The notes under the pieces are model-generated. The model saw only the letters and a program-made list of their open reading frames with translations. It made no database searches and was not told where the DNA came from. Below are positions 45,171 through 53,262 of a stretch of DNA of 64,000 bases, piece after piece. The translations under genes were made by a program, and so were the position numbers. Source of the stretch: Bacillus vallismortis (GTDB lineage Bacteria > Bacillota > Bacilli > Bacillales > Bacillaceae); NCBI RefSeq assembly GCF_040784915.1, contig NZ_CP160797.1, positions 1,974,137 through 2,038,136 of the forward strand. The letters run 5' to 3'. How positions within the stretch are numbered: position 1 is the first letter of the stretch; every line of letters starts with the position of its first letter.

Positions 45171-46967
45171 ATGATCTATAAAGATGCTGCGATAAGTGCC
45201 TTTGTAGGCACTAGCTCAAGCAGCAGAACAACAAACATACATTTTAGTACACAAGATATAGGGACGGCCAAATTGACTTTTAAAGTGGTCAAAGATGGCG
45301 TCCCTTTACCTTTGTCCGCGGTGACCGGGAAACTTGTTATGGTGATGACCGACGGTAGTAAGTTCATCAAGAATATTACGATCGTCGATAGGCTGAAAGG
45401 CATTGCGGAATACGTTTTGACAAGTGAGGAAATCAAGCACTACGGCAAGGTTCAAGCGTCTCTTAATCTGTATTACGACAATAAACAGTCACTGGGCGTC
45501 ACTCAGTTTACTTTTCAGATAGACAAAGACCTTATTGACTCGGATATTGTACCAATTGCCGAGTATTATATTGAGGATTTTGAGACGTTGAGGCAGTCGG
45601 TTGAGGCAATAGTGGCGGACCTTCAGGAAAAATTTAAAGACTTAGATAATGTTGAGACAAAGGCGGGCTCACAAGAGAAAGCCGACGCTGTCCAGACGAA
45701 CCTAGACACTCACACAAGAGACAAGTCCAACCCTCACGGCGTTACAAAAAGTCAAATAGGGTTGGGCAATGTGGACAATGTGCAGCAAGCTTCTAAACAA
45801 GATTTTGACCTGCATGTATCAGATGCATCCAAACACATTTCTTCTAGCGAGAGAACAAAGTGGAATAACGGCCAAACTTTCAGGATAACGGCAGAGAACG
45901 GGACACAGAAATACAACCTCACACAAGGCTCTTTTTATGATTCGCTTAAAGATGTCGGGACTGTCTCTTTTTACGGGACCAACGCTGTCACAGATAACCC
46001 GTCATCATCAAGCTTGCGCGGTATGCAGATTGTAGGACAGCCAGGGATTGGCATGGGGTACGCCGTGGACGTGAATGGGAATGCTTGGTGGTTCTATTAC
46101 AATTCGAGCCATACCAAGATCAATTGGTTTCCTGCAGAGTCCATCACAGGTGCTCAGTCGAAGGTAGATGCTCACGCAAATAGAAAGGACAACCCGCACG
46201 CCGTAACAAAAGCGCAAGTAGGCTTGGATAAGGTGGATAATGTTCAGCAGGCACCTTTAACGGAGTTTAACGCCCATAATTACAATCCTATTCGTCACAT
46301 CACACAAATTGAGAGAGAGAAATGGAACGGCGGTCAATTAACGAAAATCACAAATGATGTTGGGGGTGTAGCTTTTGCAGTAAATGAAGGCGAAGACATG
46401 CTTCAGGCAATTGTAAATAGAGGTAGGAGCATGGGCACCTTTTATGCAAATGGAAAAGCAGTAAATTCTCCTTCTAGCGCCTCTACAAGAGGGTTTTATC
46501 AAATGACAAGTCAATCAACTGATGGCAAGGGTATGTATGGCTGGGTTTATGCGATGGACTACAGAAATAATGTTTTTACAAATTATTATGATGGTAATTC
46601 TTCGGGCTGGACAGGGTGGAAACAGCTGGATACAAGCAAAAATTTTGAAAATGCAATCTGGCAAAATGTTACCCTGAAAAACGGAGCAGCAAATGGAGAT
46701 AGGCCATTTCAGTACGCTAAATGGGGCAAATTACTTTTATTAAGAGGACAGATCACAGCACCGCGGGAAGTTGTGATTGGTTCAATACCTTCCTCCATGG
46801 TTCCGAGTAACGGTGCGGTTGTTCTCGCGTCAACGATCGGAATAACTGGTATTTGTAAACTCGTTGTTTTCGGTACAGGAGATTTAAAATTGACTGGTTT
46901 AATGTCCAATGATAATAACGCAGTTACCGGCTATTATATGGATGTTAACCCGATTCCGTTAGATTAA
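45171..46967 (+). CDS. BppU-type baseplate/receptor-binding protein
   Basis: 598 residues, AAGGAGGGG upstream. N-terminal BppU-like beta domain (about 1-130), then two copies of a repeat: NPHGVTKSQIGLGNVDNVQQ (about 187-206) and NPHAVTKAQVGLDKVDNVQQ (about 342-361), each followed within 35 residues by KWN-G-GQ. C-terminal domain with NVTLKNGAANGDRPFQYAKW and LLLLRGQI matches in pattern the end of the preceding protein. Host-recognition role inferred. Confidence 0.82.
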   Translation: MIYKDAAISAFVGTSSSSRTTNIHFSTQDIGTAKLTFKVVKDGVPLPLSAVTGKLVMVMTDGSKFIKNITIVDRLKGIAEYVLTSEEIKHYGKVQASLNLYYDNKQSLGVTQFTFQIDKDLIDSDIVPIAEYYIEDFETLRQSVEAIVADLQEKFKDLDNVETKAGSQEKADAVQTNLDTHTRDKSNPHGVTKSQIGLGNVDNVQQASKQDFDLHVSDASKHISSSERTKWNNGQTFRITAENGTQKYNLTQGSFYDSLKDVGTVSFYGTNAVTDNPSSSSLRGMQIVGQPGIGMGYAVDVNGNAWWFYYNSSHTKINWFPAESITGAQSKVDAHANRKDNPHAVTKAQVGLDKVDNVQQAPLTEFNAHNYNPIRHITQIEREKWNGGQLTKITNDVGGVAFAVNEGEDMLQAIVNRGRSMGTFYANGKAVNSPSSASTRGFYQMTSQSTDGKGMYGWVYAMDYRNNVFTNYYDGNSSGWTGWKQLDTSKNFENAIWQNVTLKNGAANGDRPFQYAKWGKLLLLRGQITAPREVVIGSIPSSMVPSNGAVVLASTIGITGICKLVVFGTGDLKLTGLMSNDNNAVTGYYMDVNPIPLD

Positions 46968-46978
46968 GGAGGATAAGA

Positions 46979-47344
46979 ATGTTACAGGTTTATAGATACG
47001 ATGAAAATTATCTATTTGTTGAGCCAGTTCTAGTCACAGAAATGGACGATACAGGTAATTATGCTATCCCAGCTGATTGCACTGAAGTAACGCTGCCGGA
47101 TTCCCCTTCATTGTTCAAACCAAAGTTTGATGCAGAAAAGCAGGAATGGACAGAGACAGCTACACAGGAAGAGATTGACGATATTTTAAGTATAGGTGAA
47201 GTTGAAGAATCACCTGTTTGGCTATTGCAAGAGCAAAATGCCTTGCTCTTATCACAATTAGCTGAAACACAACAGCAGGCGGAAGAACAAGCAAATATGT
47301 ACGCAGAATTAATTATGTCACTAACTGAAAAAGGAGTGTTGTAA
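46979..47344 (+). CDS. XkdW-like phage protein, 121 aa
   Basis: AAGGAGG upstream. MLQVYRYDENYLFVEPVLV followed by TEVTLPDSPSLFKPKFD is the pattern of small baseplate-linked proteins such as XkdW of PBSX. C-terminal coiled coil (LLSQLAETQQQAEEQAN). Followed at once by the XkdX gene. Confidence 0.7.
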   Translation: MLQVYRYDENYLFVEPVLVTEMDDTGNYAIPADCTEVTLPDSPSLFKPKFDAEKQEWTETATQEEIDDILSIGEVEESPVWLLQEQNALLLSQLAETQQQAEEQANMYAELIMSLTEKGVL

Positions 47345-47346
47345 GT

Positions 47347-47541
47347 ATGGATTGGTTTAAATGCATTAATAACTGCTACAAATGGGGCTGTTATACATCT
47401 GATGATGTTCGTAAATTTGTAGGTTATGAGAAAATCACAGCTGAGCAATTCAAAGAAATTACTGGGGAAGACTATGCCACTCCCTCAGAAGGGGCTTCTG
47501 GGACAACTGACGGATCTTCTGGGTCTGACCAAGTAAACTAG
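47347..47541 (+). CDS. XkdX-family protein, 64 aa
   Basis: AAAAGGAGTG upstream. WFKCINNCYKWGCYTSDDVR near the start is the family signature, then YEKITAEQFKEITGEDY. The family occurs before the lysis genes in many Bacillus phages. The tail is Ser/Gly-rich. Confidence 0.85.
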   Translation: MDWFKCINNCYKWGCYTSDDVRKFVGYEKITAEQFKEITGEDYATPSEGASGTTDGSSGSDQVN

Positions 47542-47562
47542 GAGTCAAATAAGCTCGAAAAT

Positions 47563-47595
47563 ACACCTGTAGGCGAATAGGTGTTTTTATTTTGC
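47563..47595 (+). terminator. Terminator before the lysis genes
   Basis: ACACCT and AGGTGT with a 10-base loop, then TTTTTATTTTG. Confidence 0.75.
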
Positions 47596-47619
47596 CTCTA
47601 AGGAAGGTGATAACAAGAA

Positions 47620-48042
47620 ATGGAGGAAACGACTGTGTTTATTAATTTTGAAACATTGGATTTAGCGAGAGTGTACCTGTTTGGGAGTGTGAAATATCTA
47701 GATTTACTGCTTGTTCTCAGCATTCTTGACGTAATAACGGGCGTGATCAAGGCTTGGAAATTCAAAAAGCTGCGGAGTCGAAGCGCTTGGTTCGGTTATG
47801 TCCGGAAAATGCTTAGTTTTCTGGTGGTCATCGTGGCAAATATCGTAGATACAATTCTCAATCTGAACGGCGTCCTGACATTTGGAACCGTTCTTTTTTA
47901 TATCGCCAATGAGGGGCTTTCCATTACGGAGAACCTTGCACAGATCGGTGTTAAGATTCCGGCTGCCATTACTGACCGGCTTCATGTAATCGAAAATGAC
48001 AACGATCAAACAAAAGAAAAGGATGAACAGGCTGCTGGATAA
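47620..48042 (+). CDS. Phage holin (phi29/TcdE type)
   Basis: 140 residues, AAGGAAGGTGA upstream. Three hydrophobic segments: YLDLLLVLSILDVITGVI (about 27-44), MLSFLVVIVANIVDTIL (about 64-80) and LTFGTVLFYIANEGLSI (about 86-102). ITGVIKAWKFKKLRSRSAW is the family signature. C-terminus charged. It times the release of the amidase encoded next. Confidence 0.9.
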   Translation: MEETTVFINFETLDLARVYLFGSVKYLDLLLVLSILDVITGVIKAWKFKKLRSRSAWFGYVRKMLSFLVVIVANIVDTILNLNGVLTFGTVLFYIANEGLSITENLAQIGVKIPAAITDRLHVIENDNDQTKEKDEQAAG

Positions 48043-48088
48043 ACCGGCGGCTTTTTCTATATCAAAAACAGAATAGGAGAGATCACTT

Positions 48089-48907
48089 ATGACAATTACA
48101 GTGAAAAAGAATCTTGTATCAGAAGCTAAATACGGTTTGAAATGCCCGAACGCAATGACGGCACAGTACATCACCATCCATAATACAGCCAATGACGCGT
48201 CAGCTGCCAATGAGATTAGTTACATGATCAATAACACAAATTCAACAAGCTTTCACTTTGCAGTCGATGACAAAGAGGTGCGGCAGGGCATCCCCACAAA
48301 TCGCAATGCATGGCACACAGGAGACGGCACAAACGGCACCGGGAACCGTAAGTCTATCGGCGTTGAAATCTGCTACAGCAAGTCGGGAGGCGCTAAATAT
48401 AAGGCAGCAGAAAAGCTGGCCATCAAGTTTGTGGCGCAGCTGCTTAAAGAGCGCGGCTGGGGAATTGATCGTGTTCGCAAGCACCAAGACTGGAACGGTA
48501 AGTATTGTCCGCACCGTATTTTGTCAGAGGGGAGATGGGACAAGGTTAAGGCTGCCATTGAAAAAGAATTGAAGGCGCTGGGCGGGAAAGCAAGCTCAGG
48601 TAAAACAAGCACAGCTAAAAAGAAAACAACAAGCTCAAGCAAAAAGAGAACGTCATATGCGCTGCCTTCTGGCATCTATAAGGTGAAAAGTCCAATGATG
48701 AAAGGCGCGTCTGTAACACAGATTCAGAAAGCTCTGGCGGCTCTTTATTTCTATCCGAACAAAGGGGCGAAGAATAACGGTATTGACGGCGTGTATGGTC
48801 CGAAAACAGCAAACGCAGTCAAACGATTCCAGCTGATGCATGGGCTTTCTGCAGATGGTATCTACGGACCGAAAACGAAAGTGAAACTAGATACGCTACT
48901 AAAATAA
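48089..48907 (+). CDS. Endolysin: N-acetylmuramoyl-L-alanine amidase
   Basis: 272 residues, AGGAGAG upstream. Amidase_2 domain (about 1-155): YITIHNTANDASAANE (zinc His near 31), SFHFAVDD, NRNAWHTGDGT (catalytic region), RKHQDWNGKYCPHRIL (zinc His and Cys, about 131-146). Ser/Lys/Thr-rich linker (about 167-190), then a PG_binding_1 repeat (VTQIQKALAALYFYPNKG to GLSADGIYGPKT). Same design as CwlA/XlyB enzymes. Confidence 0.95.
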   Translation: MTITVKKNLVSEAKYGLKCPNAMTAQYITIHNTANDASAANEISYMINNTNSTSFHFAVDDKEVRQGIPTNRNAWHTGDGTNGTGNRKSIGVEICYSKSGGAKYKAAEKLAIKFVAQLLKERGWGIDRVRKHQDWNGKYCPHRILSEGRWDKVKAAIEKELKALGGKASSGKTSTAKKKTTSSSKKRTSYALPSGIYKVKSPMMKGASVTQIQKALAALYFYPNKGAKNNGIDGVYGPKTANAVKRFQLMHGLSADGIYGPKTKVKLDTLLK

Positions 48908-48910
48908 AAG

Positions 48911-48942
48911 AAGCCCTTCTCGTTAAGAGAGGGGGCTTTATA
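48911..48942. terminator. Bidirectional terminator after the endolysin
   Basis: AGCCCTTCTC and GAGAGGGGGCT form the stem with T-rich flanks on both strands, between convergent genes. Confidence 0.8.
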
Positions 48943-49266
48943 TTAAATATATTGCAAATTAATATAATTAATTATGTCGCAATAAATAGAACCTGGATAA
49001 AAAGAAGTTTTTGCCCAGTCAAGTTTTGATCTATTACCGGAATGGCTATTAGAACTAAATTCTAAGGCAACAACATAATTGTTTTCTGGATCTTTTCTGT
49101 GCATGTCGATTGCTCTATTTATCTCTTCACTACTTGTAATCTCATGACATGAGAATTTCTTTTGTGTGGCTTCATATAAAAATTTCATTTTTTTATAATC
49201 CTTATCTTCAGTATATTCGTACTGATCTCCCCCTTTTGTTACTACCAGCATAAACGACTTATACAT
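48943..49266 (-). CDS. Hypothetical lysogenic protein, 107 aa
   Basis: AAGGGGGAA precedes the ATG. Mixed alpha/beta pattern (FMLVVTKGGDQYEYTED at the start). It reads against the late genes, between the endolysin and the DUF4917 operon, so it is probably expressed in the lysogen. No family recognised. An intergenic gap of about 100 bases separates it from DUF4917, so it may have its own promoter. Confidence 0.65.
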   Translation of the reverse strand: MYKSFMLVVTKGGDQYEYTEDKDYKKMKFLYEATQKKFSCHEITSSEEINRAIDMHRKDPENNYVVALEFSSNSHSGNRSKLDWAKTSFYPGSIYCDIINYINLQYI

Positions 49267-49368
49267 TTTTATTTCCCCCTTATATTGCTCATATTAATAA
49301 AAGAATAGCATATTTTTTAAATGCTTTGGGGAGTGTGCGTTTATGTGAATTATATACGTAATAAGCTT

Positions 49369-50409
49369 CTAAATCCTTGGGAAAACACTAGGTATCTTCC
49401 CTAATAGTTGTGATTTTTGACCATGTGCCATTTCTCTGATTGATTTAAAAAAATTTCTGGAATCATAAAAAAGGAGTTCTTTACCCTCTAAATCACCAAA
49501 ATGTTTTTTTGTGGTTTCAATAATATAATCTTTACTTGTATCCGGCGTATCAAAAACACCATACGCAATAAATTTCACTTTAGAATTTTTTATAGCATCG
49601 ATAAGATGTTTATCGTATTCTGGATTTAAACCTTGGCCTATAATAGTAAGACCACCATCACTATTTGAAAGCTCATGATAACAATGACTTAAATAACTAT
49701 TACTTTTGATTTGTTCTATTTTTTTCTCTGACGCACCTTCTGAGACATAAACAGGGAAGTTTCCTTTCTCGTACTCTTTTGTTATATCATCCATTAAATT
49801 TGCTCCAGTTGATGTTATCTTAATAACGTCACCTCGATCTTCATATAGATGTAATGCACCATGTAAGTAATACAATTTAAAATGATTATTGTATAAAGTA
49901 TCTGATTGGAAAGAAAGTTTTCCATCATTTCGAGGCCAGAAACCATCTCTAATAAACTTTTTATCTCTAAGAGCTAGTAAAGCCCAGTACGACAACAAAT
50001 CGTAGTTTGTAGTGAATACATTCTTCTTAAAAAAATTAAAGCTCCAAGCCAACTTATCTGTATCTAAAAAATAATATTCAGGATGAATATCTTTTACGGC
50101 TCTTATGAGAAGGTCTTTAATCGTTTGATAACTTTCATGCAAATAGTCTGTATCTTTGTCCAATGTTTTGTTAATTGTATGTGCCTTGAGTAGAGAATTT
50201 AGAACGAGCTCAAAGTTTTTAGTCTTAAAAGCTTCAAATAAATTTTGCTGCTTAAGATTAAAAAGTTCTTTTGTTTGTAGGTATTCGTATAGACCGCCGT
50301 ATCTAAAGTTTGAATCAAATTCTATTGAGAAACCATTTCCTGTAAGTAAATTATCTAATATTTCTGGATGTTTTTCTGATAATGCTTTAAAATCATAAAG
50401 TTCTGGCAT
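49369..50409 (-). CDS. DUF4917, SIR2-like protein
   Basis: 346 residues, GAGGAAA upstream of the ATG. Motifs in order: LLTGNGFSIEFD (about residues 21-32), VFTTNYDLLSYWALL (about 131-145), YYLHGALHLYE (about 180-190) and LTIIGQGLNPEYD (about 254-266). GxGFS, TTNYD and LHG are the NAD-site motifs of SIR2-like domains found in antiphage NADases such as ThsA and DSR-type proteins. The protein matches what I know as DUF4917. A defence role by NAD depletion is inferred. It is placed in the cargo slot between lysis genes and attR, and read leftward. Confidence 0.78.
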   Translation of the reverse strand: MPELYDFKALSEKHPEILDNLLTGNGFSIEFDSNFRYGGLYEYLQTKELFNLKQQNLFEAFKTKNFELVLNSLLKAHTINKTLDKDTDYLHESYQTIKDLLIRAVKDIHPEYYFLDTDKLAWSFNFFKKNVFTTNYDLLSYWALLALRDKKFIRDGFWPRNDGKLSFQSDTLYNNHFKLYYLHGALHLYEDRGDVIKITSTGANLMDDITKEYEKGNFPVYVSEGASEKKIEQIKSNSYLSHCYHELSNSDGGLTIIGQGLNPEYDKHLIDAIKNSKVKFIAYGVFDTPDTSKDYIIETTKKHFGDLEGKELLFYDSRNFFKSIREMAHGQKSQLLGKIPSVFPRI

Positions 50410-50426
50410 GTAACTTTCCTCTTCCC

Positions 50427-50585
50427 TTATTTAAATATACTTTTAAAAATTTTATTTGTTGCTTTACCGGCAGCGCGTCTTGCTACACGTTTACCTAACG
50501 TACCATTTTTAGCAGCGTTAACATCACCTAAAATTCTAGCTGACTTGTAGAGTGCTGATCTAATTCTATTAATGTTCAATGTCAT
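50427..50585 (-). CDS. Small basic protein upstream of DUF4917, 50-52 aa
   Basis: Encodes NINRIRSALYKSARILGDVN and a very basic end (GKRVARRAAGKATNK). AAAGGGA at 50595-50589 is 3 bases before the ATG at 50585 but 9 bases before a TTG at 50579, so the TTG (50 residues) may be the real start. It ends 17 bases before DUF4917 on the same strand, so the two form an operon. It may bind nucleic acid. Confidence 0.6.
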   Translation of the reverse strand: MTLNINRIRSALYKSARILGDVNAAKNGTLGKRVARRAAGKATNKIFKSIFK

Positions 50586-50645
50586 CATTCCCTTTATATG
50601 TATATCTTTAGGTTACAATAAAACTCTAAAAATGAACAGATGTGG

Positions 50646-50679
50646 GCACCCACAAAGACACCCACAAAACACCCACAAA
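50646..50679 (+). repeat. Right arm-type repeats for the integrase
   Basis: Three 11-bp units, GCACCCACAAA (50646), ACACCCACAAA (50658) and ACACCCACAAA (50669), about 110 bases inside attR. The same unit is doubled near attL. Confidence 0.78.
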
Positions 50680-50789
50680 TATAATATACTTGATGATTTC
50701 TTATTCGTAGAGAAATAACAAAACCTTTTTAATTCAACGTTTATCATGCACTATAACATTGAAATATTGCATAGGTTATAATCCGCACA

Positions 50790-50837
50790 CAAGTTCATCC
50801 TTGGGAACGCGAACAGTATATGTCTCAGTATTAATCT
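50790..50837 (+). other. attR core, copy of the glnA 3' end
   Basis: Identical to 13056-13103. It still encodes the glnA C-terminal residues in frame, but the sequence to its left has no similarity to glnA. The copied terminator at 50841-50876 follows with two single-base differences. Confidence 0.93.
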
Positions 50838-50904
50838 TTCAATCCCTTGGCACTATTGGTGTCAGGGGATTTTTTGATTTTGATTAATAGAATGAGAAAT
50901 TAGC

Positions 50905-50938
50905 ATTTTTGGTCAATGACCAAATTATGACCAAAAAT
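50905..50938. repeat. 11-bp inverted repeat beyond attR
   Basis: ATTTTTGGTCA and TGACCAAAAAT with a 12-base spacer that itself contains TGACCAAA. It is in host sequence 29 bases after the copied terminator. It could be an operator; no regulator is identified. Confidence 0.4.
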
Positions 50939-51036
50939 ATTTGAAATTAGAAATCTAACTCTACGATTGAGGACATAAAACATTACAAATTTAGAAGCAT
51001 TGGTGTATTTATTACACAACCTATAGGAGGTAATAA

Positions 51037-51610
51037 ATGAGAGTCATTTGGGAGAACATTGAATATGATCCTTTTAAGGTTAATGGACATCAGTGAAGAT
51101 GAATTTAACTTTGCCTTAAGAATATAAAAAATTGATCATAACAAAATGGTGGATTGATTTAATTTTAATGCGTTCCCAAGAAATCAGGAAACATCTTGGT
51201 CAGACGACCATATTGAAGTTGAGGGGCTACCACAAAAACTGTTGTTCATACAGGGAGATGGACACAAATGGGTTGTATTAGATTATCGCCAAACTAATGA
51301 GAATACACCTGTACAGTATTTTGACCTTGAATTAAATACAGACTTTAGGATTGCAGACTTATTTAATGAATTTTTATCTAAGCTATACACATATGAATGC
51401 GAAGATGAAATTCATGAATACGATAACTTAGATTTTGATGAAATTCATACTATTGATCTAAATGATCCTGATGCTATACAGAAAGAAGAAGTCGAAGACC
51501 TAGAGTGGATACTGCACATTCTTACTGAAAATGCCATAGGAGCAAAAGGTGATATGGGTTTTGAATTGGCTGATGTATTGATGTCAATTGTTTCTTCGTA
51601 CACACACTAA
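51037..51610 (+). pseudogene. Broken SUKH/SMI1-like gene
   Basis: A good start (TAGGAGG, ATG) gives only MRVIWENIEYDPFKVNGHQ before a stop at 51094. From 51158 another frame is open: EVEGLPQKLLFIQGDGHKW and VVLDYRQTNENTPVQYFDLE, the P-x-x-L-x-F-x-x-DGxGxW...LDYR pattern of SUKH immunity proteins, ending at 51610. A frameshift and stop in between separate the halves. Intact relatives protect against polymorphic toxins. Confidence 0.6.
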
Positions 51611-51810
51611 ATAAAGTCGAACAATTTAAGAACTATAGTTTGAGAAGCTGCTCAGGAGGTAGGAAAGTCCAAAAACGAAGATACTGAGATGATATTGGAT
51701 CAACTTAAAGACTTCATGTAAAACAAACTTTAATTTCCTCTCTTGTTTATTCTTAATATCATCTTGACAAGAATGGTAATATGTTAAAATACTAAGAAAA
51801 GAAGGAATGA

Positions 51811-52175
51811 ATGAAAAAACTATACAGAAGACTAAGACATTCGTTTTGAGTTAGTTTCTGCCGATCATGTTTTGGTATATTCATATTATCATTGCTGTCT
51901 CATACAATGGAAAAGTTAGCTTTTTTGATGAAAATCTAAATAAGAAAACATCTTTCAAATTCTATGCGGGCAATAGTGAAATGTTATTGAATGATATTAA
52001 ATTTGATGATAGTAACATGTACGTCCTTATCAAAGGGTTTGACATGCAAAAAGAGAATGTCTTAGGGGAAATAACCTCCTATGACTTAAAATCAGGGAAA
52101 AAGGTTAATACAACACCATTAAAAGCAAAAAAAGAATGGGAAATTGCACGTTTTGAATTATTGCATAATGAATAA
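51811..52175 (+). pseudogene. Frameshifted gene remnant
   Basis: An ATG with AGAAGGA upstream reads MKKLYRRLRHSF and stops at 51849. Other frames continue the sense: FELVSADHVLVYSYY, then AVSYNGKVSFFDENLNKK and on to EIARFELLHNE at 52175. At least two frameshifts are needed to join them. A promoter-like TTGACA (51764) with extended -10 TGTTAAAAT lies upstream. The beta-rich content resembles a propeller fragment; no family assigned. Confidence 0.5.
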
Positions 52176-52194
52176 GATTAGGAGGATATCTCAT

Positions 52195-52443
52195 TTGGGT
52201 GGTCCTGCATTTTTAATACTACTTGTACTGCCGGCTGTATCATTTATCTTAGGGATAATAGGATACTTTATCTTCAAAAGAGTATGGATAACAACCTTGA
52301 TTATATTTGTACTCTCTTTAGTTTTTATGCTAATTGAAATAGGGTTAGAGCCGACTTTTTTGATCTGGGTGACTATCATGACAGTTGTATGTTTTATATC
52401 TGGAATTCTAACTAAATCCATTGCAATTTTAATTAGAGGATGA
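52195..52443 (+). CDS. DUF2651-like membrane protein, 82 aa
   Basis: TTG start with TTAGGAGGATATC upstream, so the earlier ATGs in frame are rejected. Nearly all hydrophobic, three to four spans (PAFLILLVLPAVSFILGIIG, WITTLIIFVLSLVFMLIEIG, FLIWVTIMTVVCFISG). This matches the YbeF/DUF2651 family of B. subtilis. Related small membrane genes are known in this chromosomal region. Confidence 0.65.
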   Translation: MGGPAFLILLVLPAVSFILGIIGYFIFKRVWITTLIIFVLSLVFMLIEIGLEPTFLIWVTIMTVVCFISGILTKSIAILIRG

Positions 52444-52591
52444 TAGCAGAAGCGAAGCGTTGCGATAACTTTGACAGCATTTTTGTCGTACATTTCTTTC
52501 AATGAAACCCTAAGTAATATGGCAACTTGATTTGCTCCTAATTAACCACCCCCTTTTATAAGGGAGTTTTATTTATTACCAACATTTACAT

Positions 52592-52635
52592 CGAACCTTT
52601 GTTCTTGTTTGTGGTGAATAGAGAACATTTGTTCT
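52592..52635 (+). promoter_or_regulatory. Two LexA (SOS) boxes
   Basis: CGAACCTTTGTTCT (52592-52605) and AGAACATTTGTTCT (52622-52635) fit the Bacillus LexA box CGAACNNNNGTTCG with one or two end mismatches. They are 30 bp apart, upstream of yolD-like remnants, the same control as in yolD/uvrX-type SOS operons. Confidence 0.75.
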
Positions 52636-52667
52636 GTTAATATTAGATCAATAAAGGAGTGAGCGAT

Positions 52668-52724
52668 ATGCTTAGAGATCGAGGAACAATCAAATTTATA
52701 TTCAATGTCAAGAACTTAATTTAA
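52668..52724 (+). pseudogene. yolD-like fragment 1, 18 codons
   Basis: AAAGGAGTGAG then ATG encodes MLRDRGTIKFIFNVKNLI and stops. The MLRDRGTIK start is the YolD signature. It is cut off after 18 residues and followed by a second, longer copy of the same N-terminus. Confidence 0.65.
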
Positions 52725-52792
52725 AACCCAATTTCGGGAAGTCTTTTTATATAATGTCACACAAAATGTAATGGAAAAGTAGGCGTTTTAAG

Positions 52793-53123
52793 GTGATTCG
52801 TGACAGAGGTCGTATTAAGTGGGTTTCCATGGTGTTACCTAAATATGTAAAATTACTAAGGGAATATAATGAAAGTTTAGATAAAGTCAAAAAAACGGTT
52901 TTGGATGAACAAAAAATCTGAAGAATTTAATGAAATTATCTGCGGGGCTATGGAAGGGAACATTATTCTACAATTCACCTTCTATCAAAAAGGGGAAATG
53001 AAGAAACTTGTCGGTAATATTCATTATATCGACCAGCTAAAAAGAGAATTGCGAATTGTTGATTACTCGACTAAAAAACATATTTTAAAATTAGGAGATA
53101 TTATTGAAATTGAGCAATATTAA
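52793..53123 (+). pseudogene. yolD-like gene broken by a one-base insertion
   Basis: GTG start, MIRDRGRIKWVSMVLPKYV to LDEQKI then TGA at 52921. One base extra in the A6 run at about 52911-52916 explains it: in the other frame the protein goes on as SEEFNEIICGAMEGN and LVGNIHYIDQLKRELRIVD to 53123, the usual second half of YolD proteins. Removing one A restores a protein of about 109 residues. YolD accompanies Y-family polymerases; no polymerase gene is left here. Confidence 0.7.
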
Positions 53124-53186
53124 GAAAATTAGAAATACAAACTTAATAAGGGGTAGCGTAAGGTCAGGAAAATGCTAATATTTAAA

Positions 53187-53229
53187 AGCCCAATTTCTAA
53201 GTATTGAATTTGAAAAATTGGGCTTTTTT
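53187..53229 (+). terminator. Terminator after the yolD remnant
   Basis: AGCCCAATTT and AAATTGGGCT form a 10-bp perfect stem followed by five T. Confidence 0.8.
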
Positions 53230-53236
53230 CACTCCG

Positions 53237-53262
53237 CAATCGCGCCCTTTTGCTTAACAAAG
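53237..53262 (-). repeat. Intergenic repeat element, copy 1
   Basis: CAATCGCGCCCTTTTGCTTA is close to the reverse complement of the element at 54752-54780. The two lie in opposite orientation on either side of 53263-54751. Confidence 0.6.

Larger units (their letters stand above)
13056..50837. mobile_element. Temperate siphovirus prophage in the 3' end of glnA
   Basis: The element is bounded by a 48-bp perfect repeat whose copies start 37,734 bp apart. It has every module of an HK97/phi105-like Bacillus siphovirus: integrase, repressor and protease, replication, ArpU regulator, HNH, small and large terminase, portal, protease, capsid, connectors, major tail protein, tape measure, baseplate, receptor-binding proteins, holin and amidase. 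No structural gene looks broken, so it may be inducible. There are no conjugation genes, which argues against an integrative conjugative element. Confidence 0.95.

Noticed and set aside
45730..46250. Repeats in the BppU-type gene as a phase-variation site
   Set aside because: The two copies are diverged at DNA level and there is no recombinase or inverted copy nearby.
13056..50837. Integrative conjugative element instead of prophage
   Set aside because: No relaxase, coupling protein or type IV secretion genes; a full set of capsid, tail, terminase and lysis genes is present.
51611..51810. Gene between the SUKH remnant and the next pseudogene
   Set aside because: Only a scrap (NEDTEMILDQLKDFM) with no start or ribosome site.
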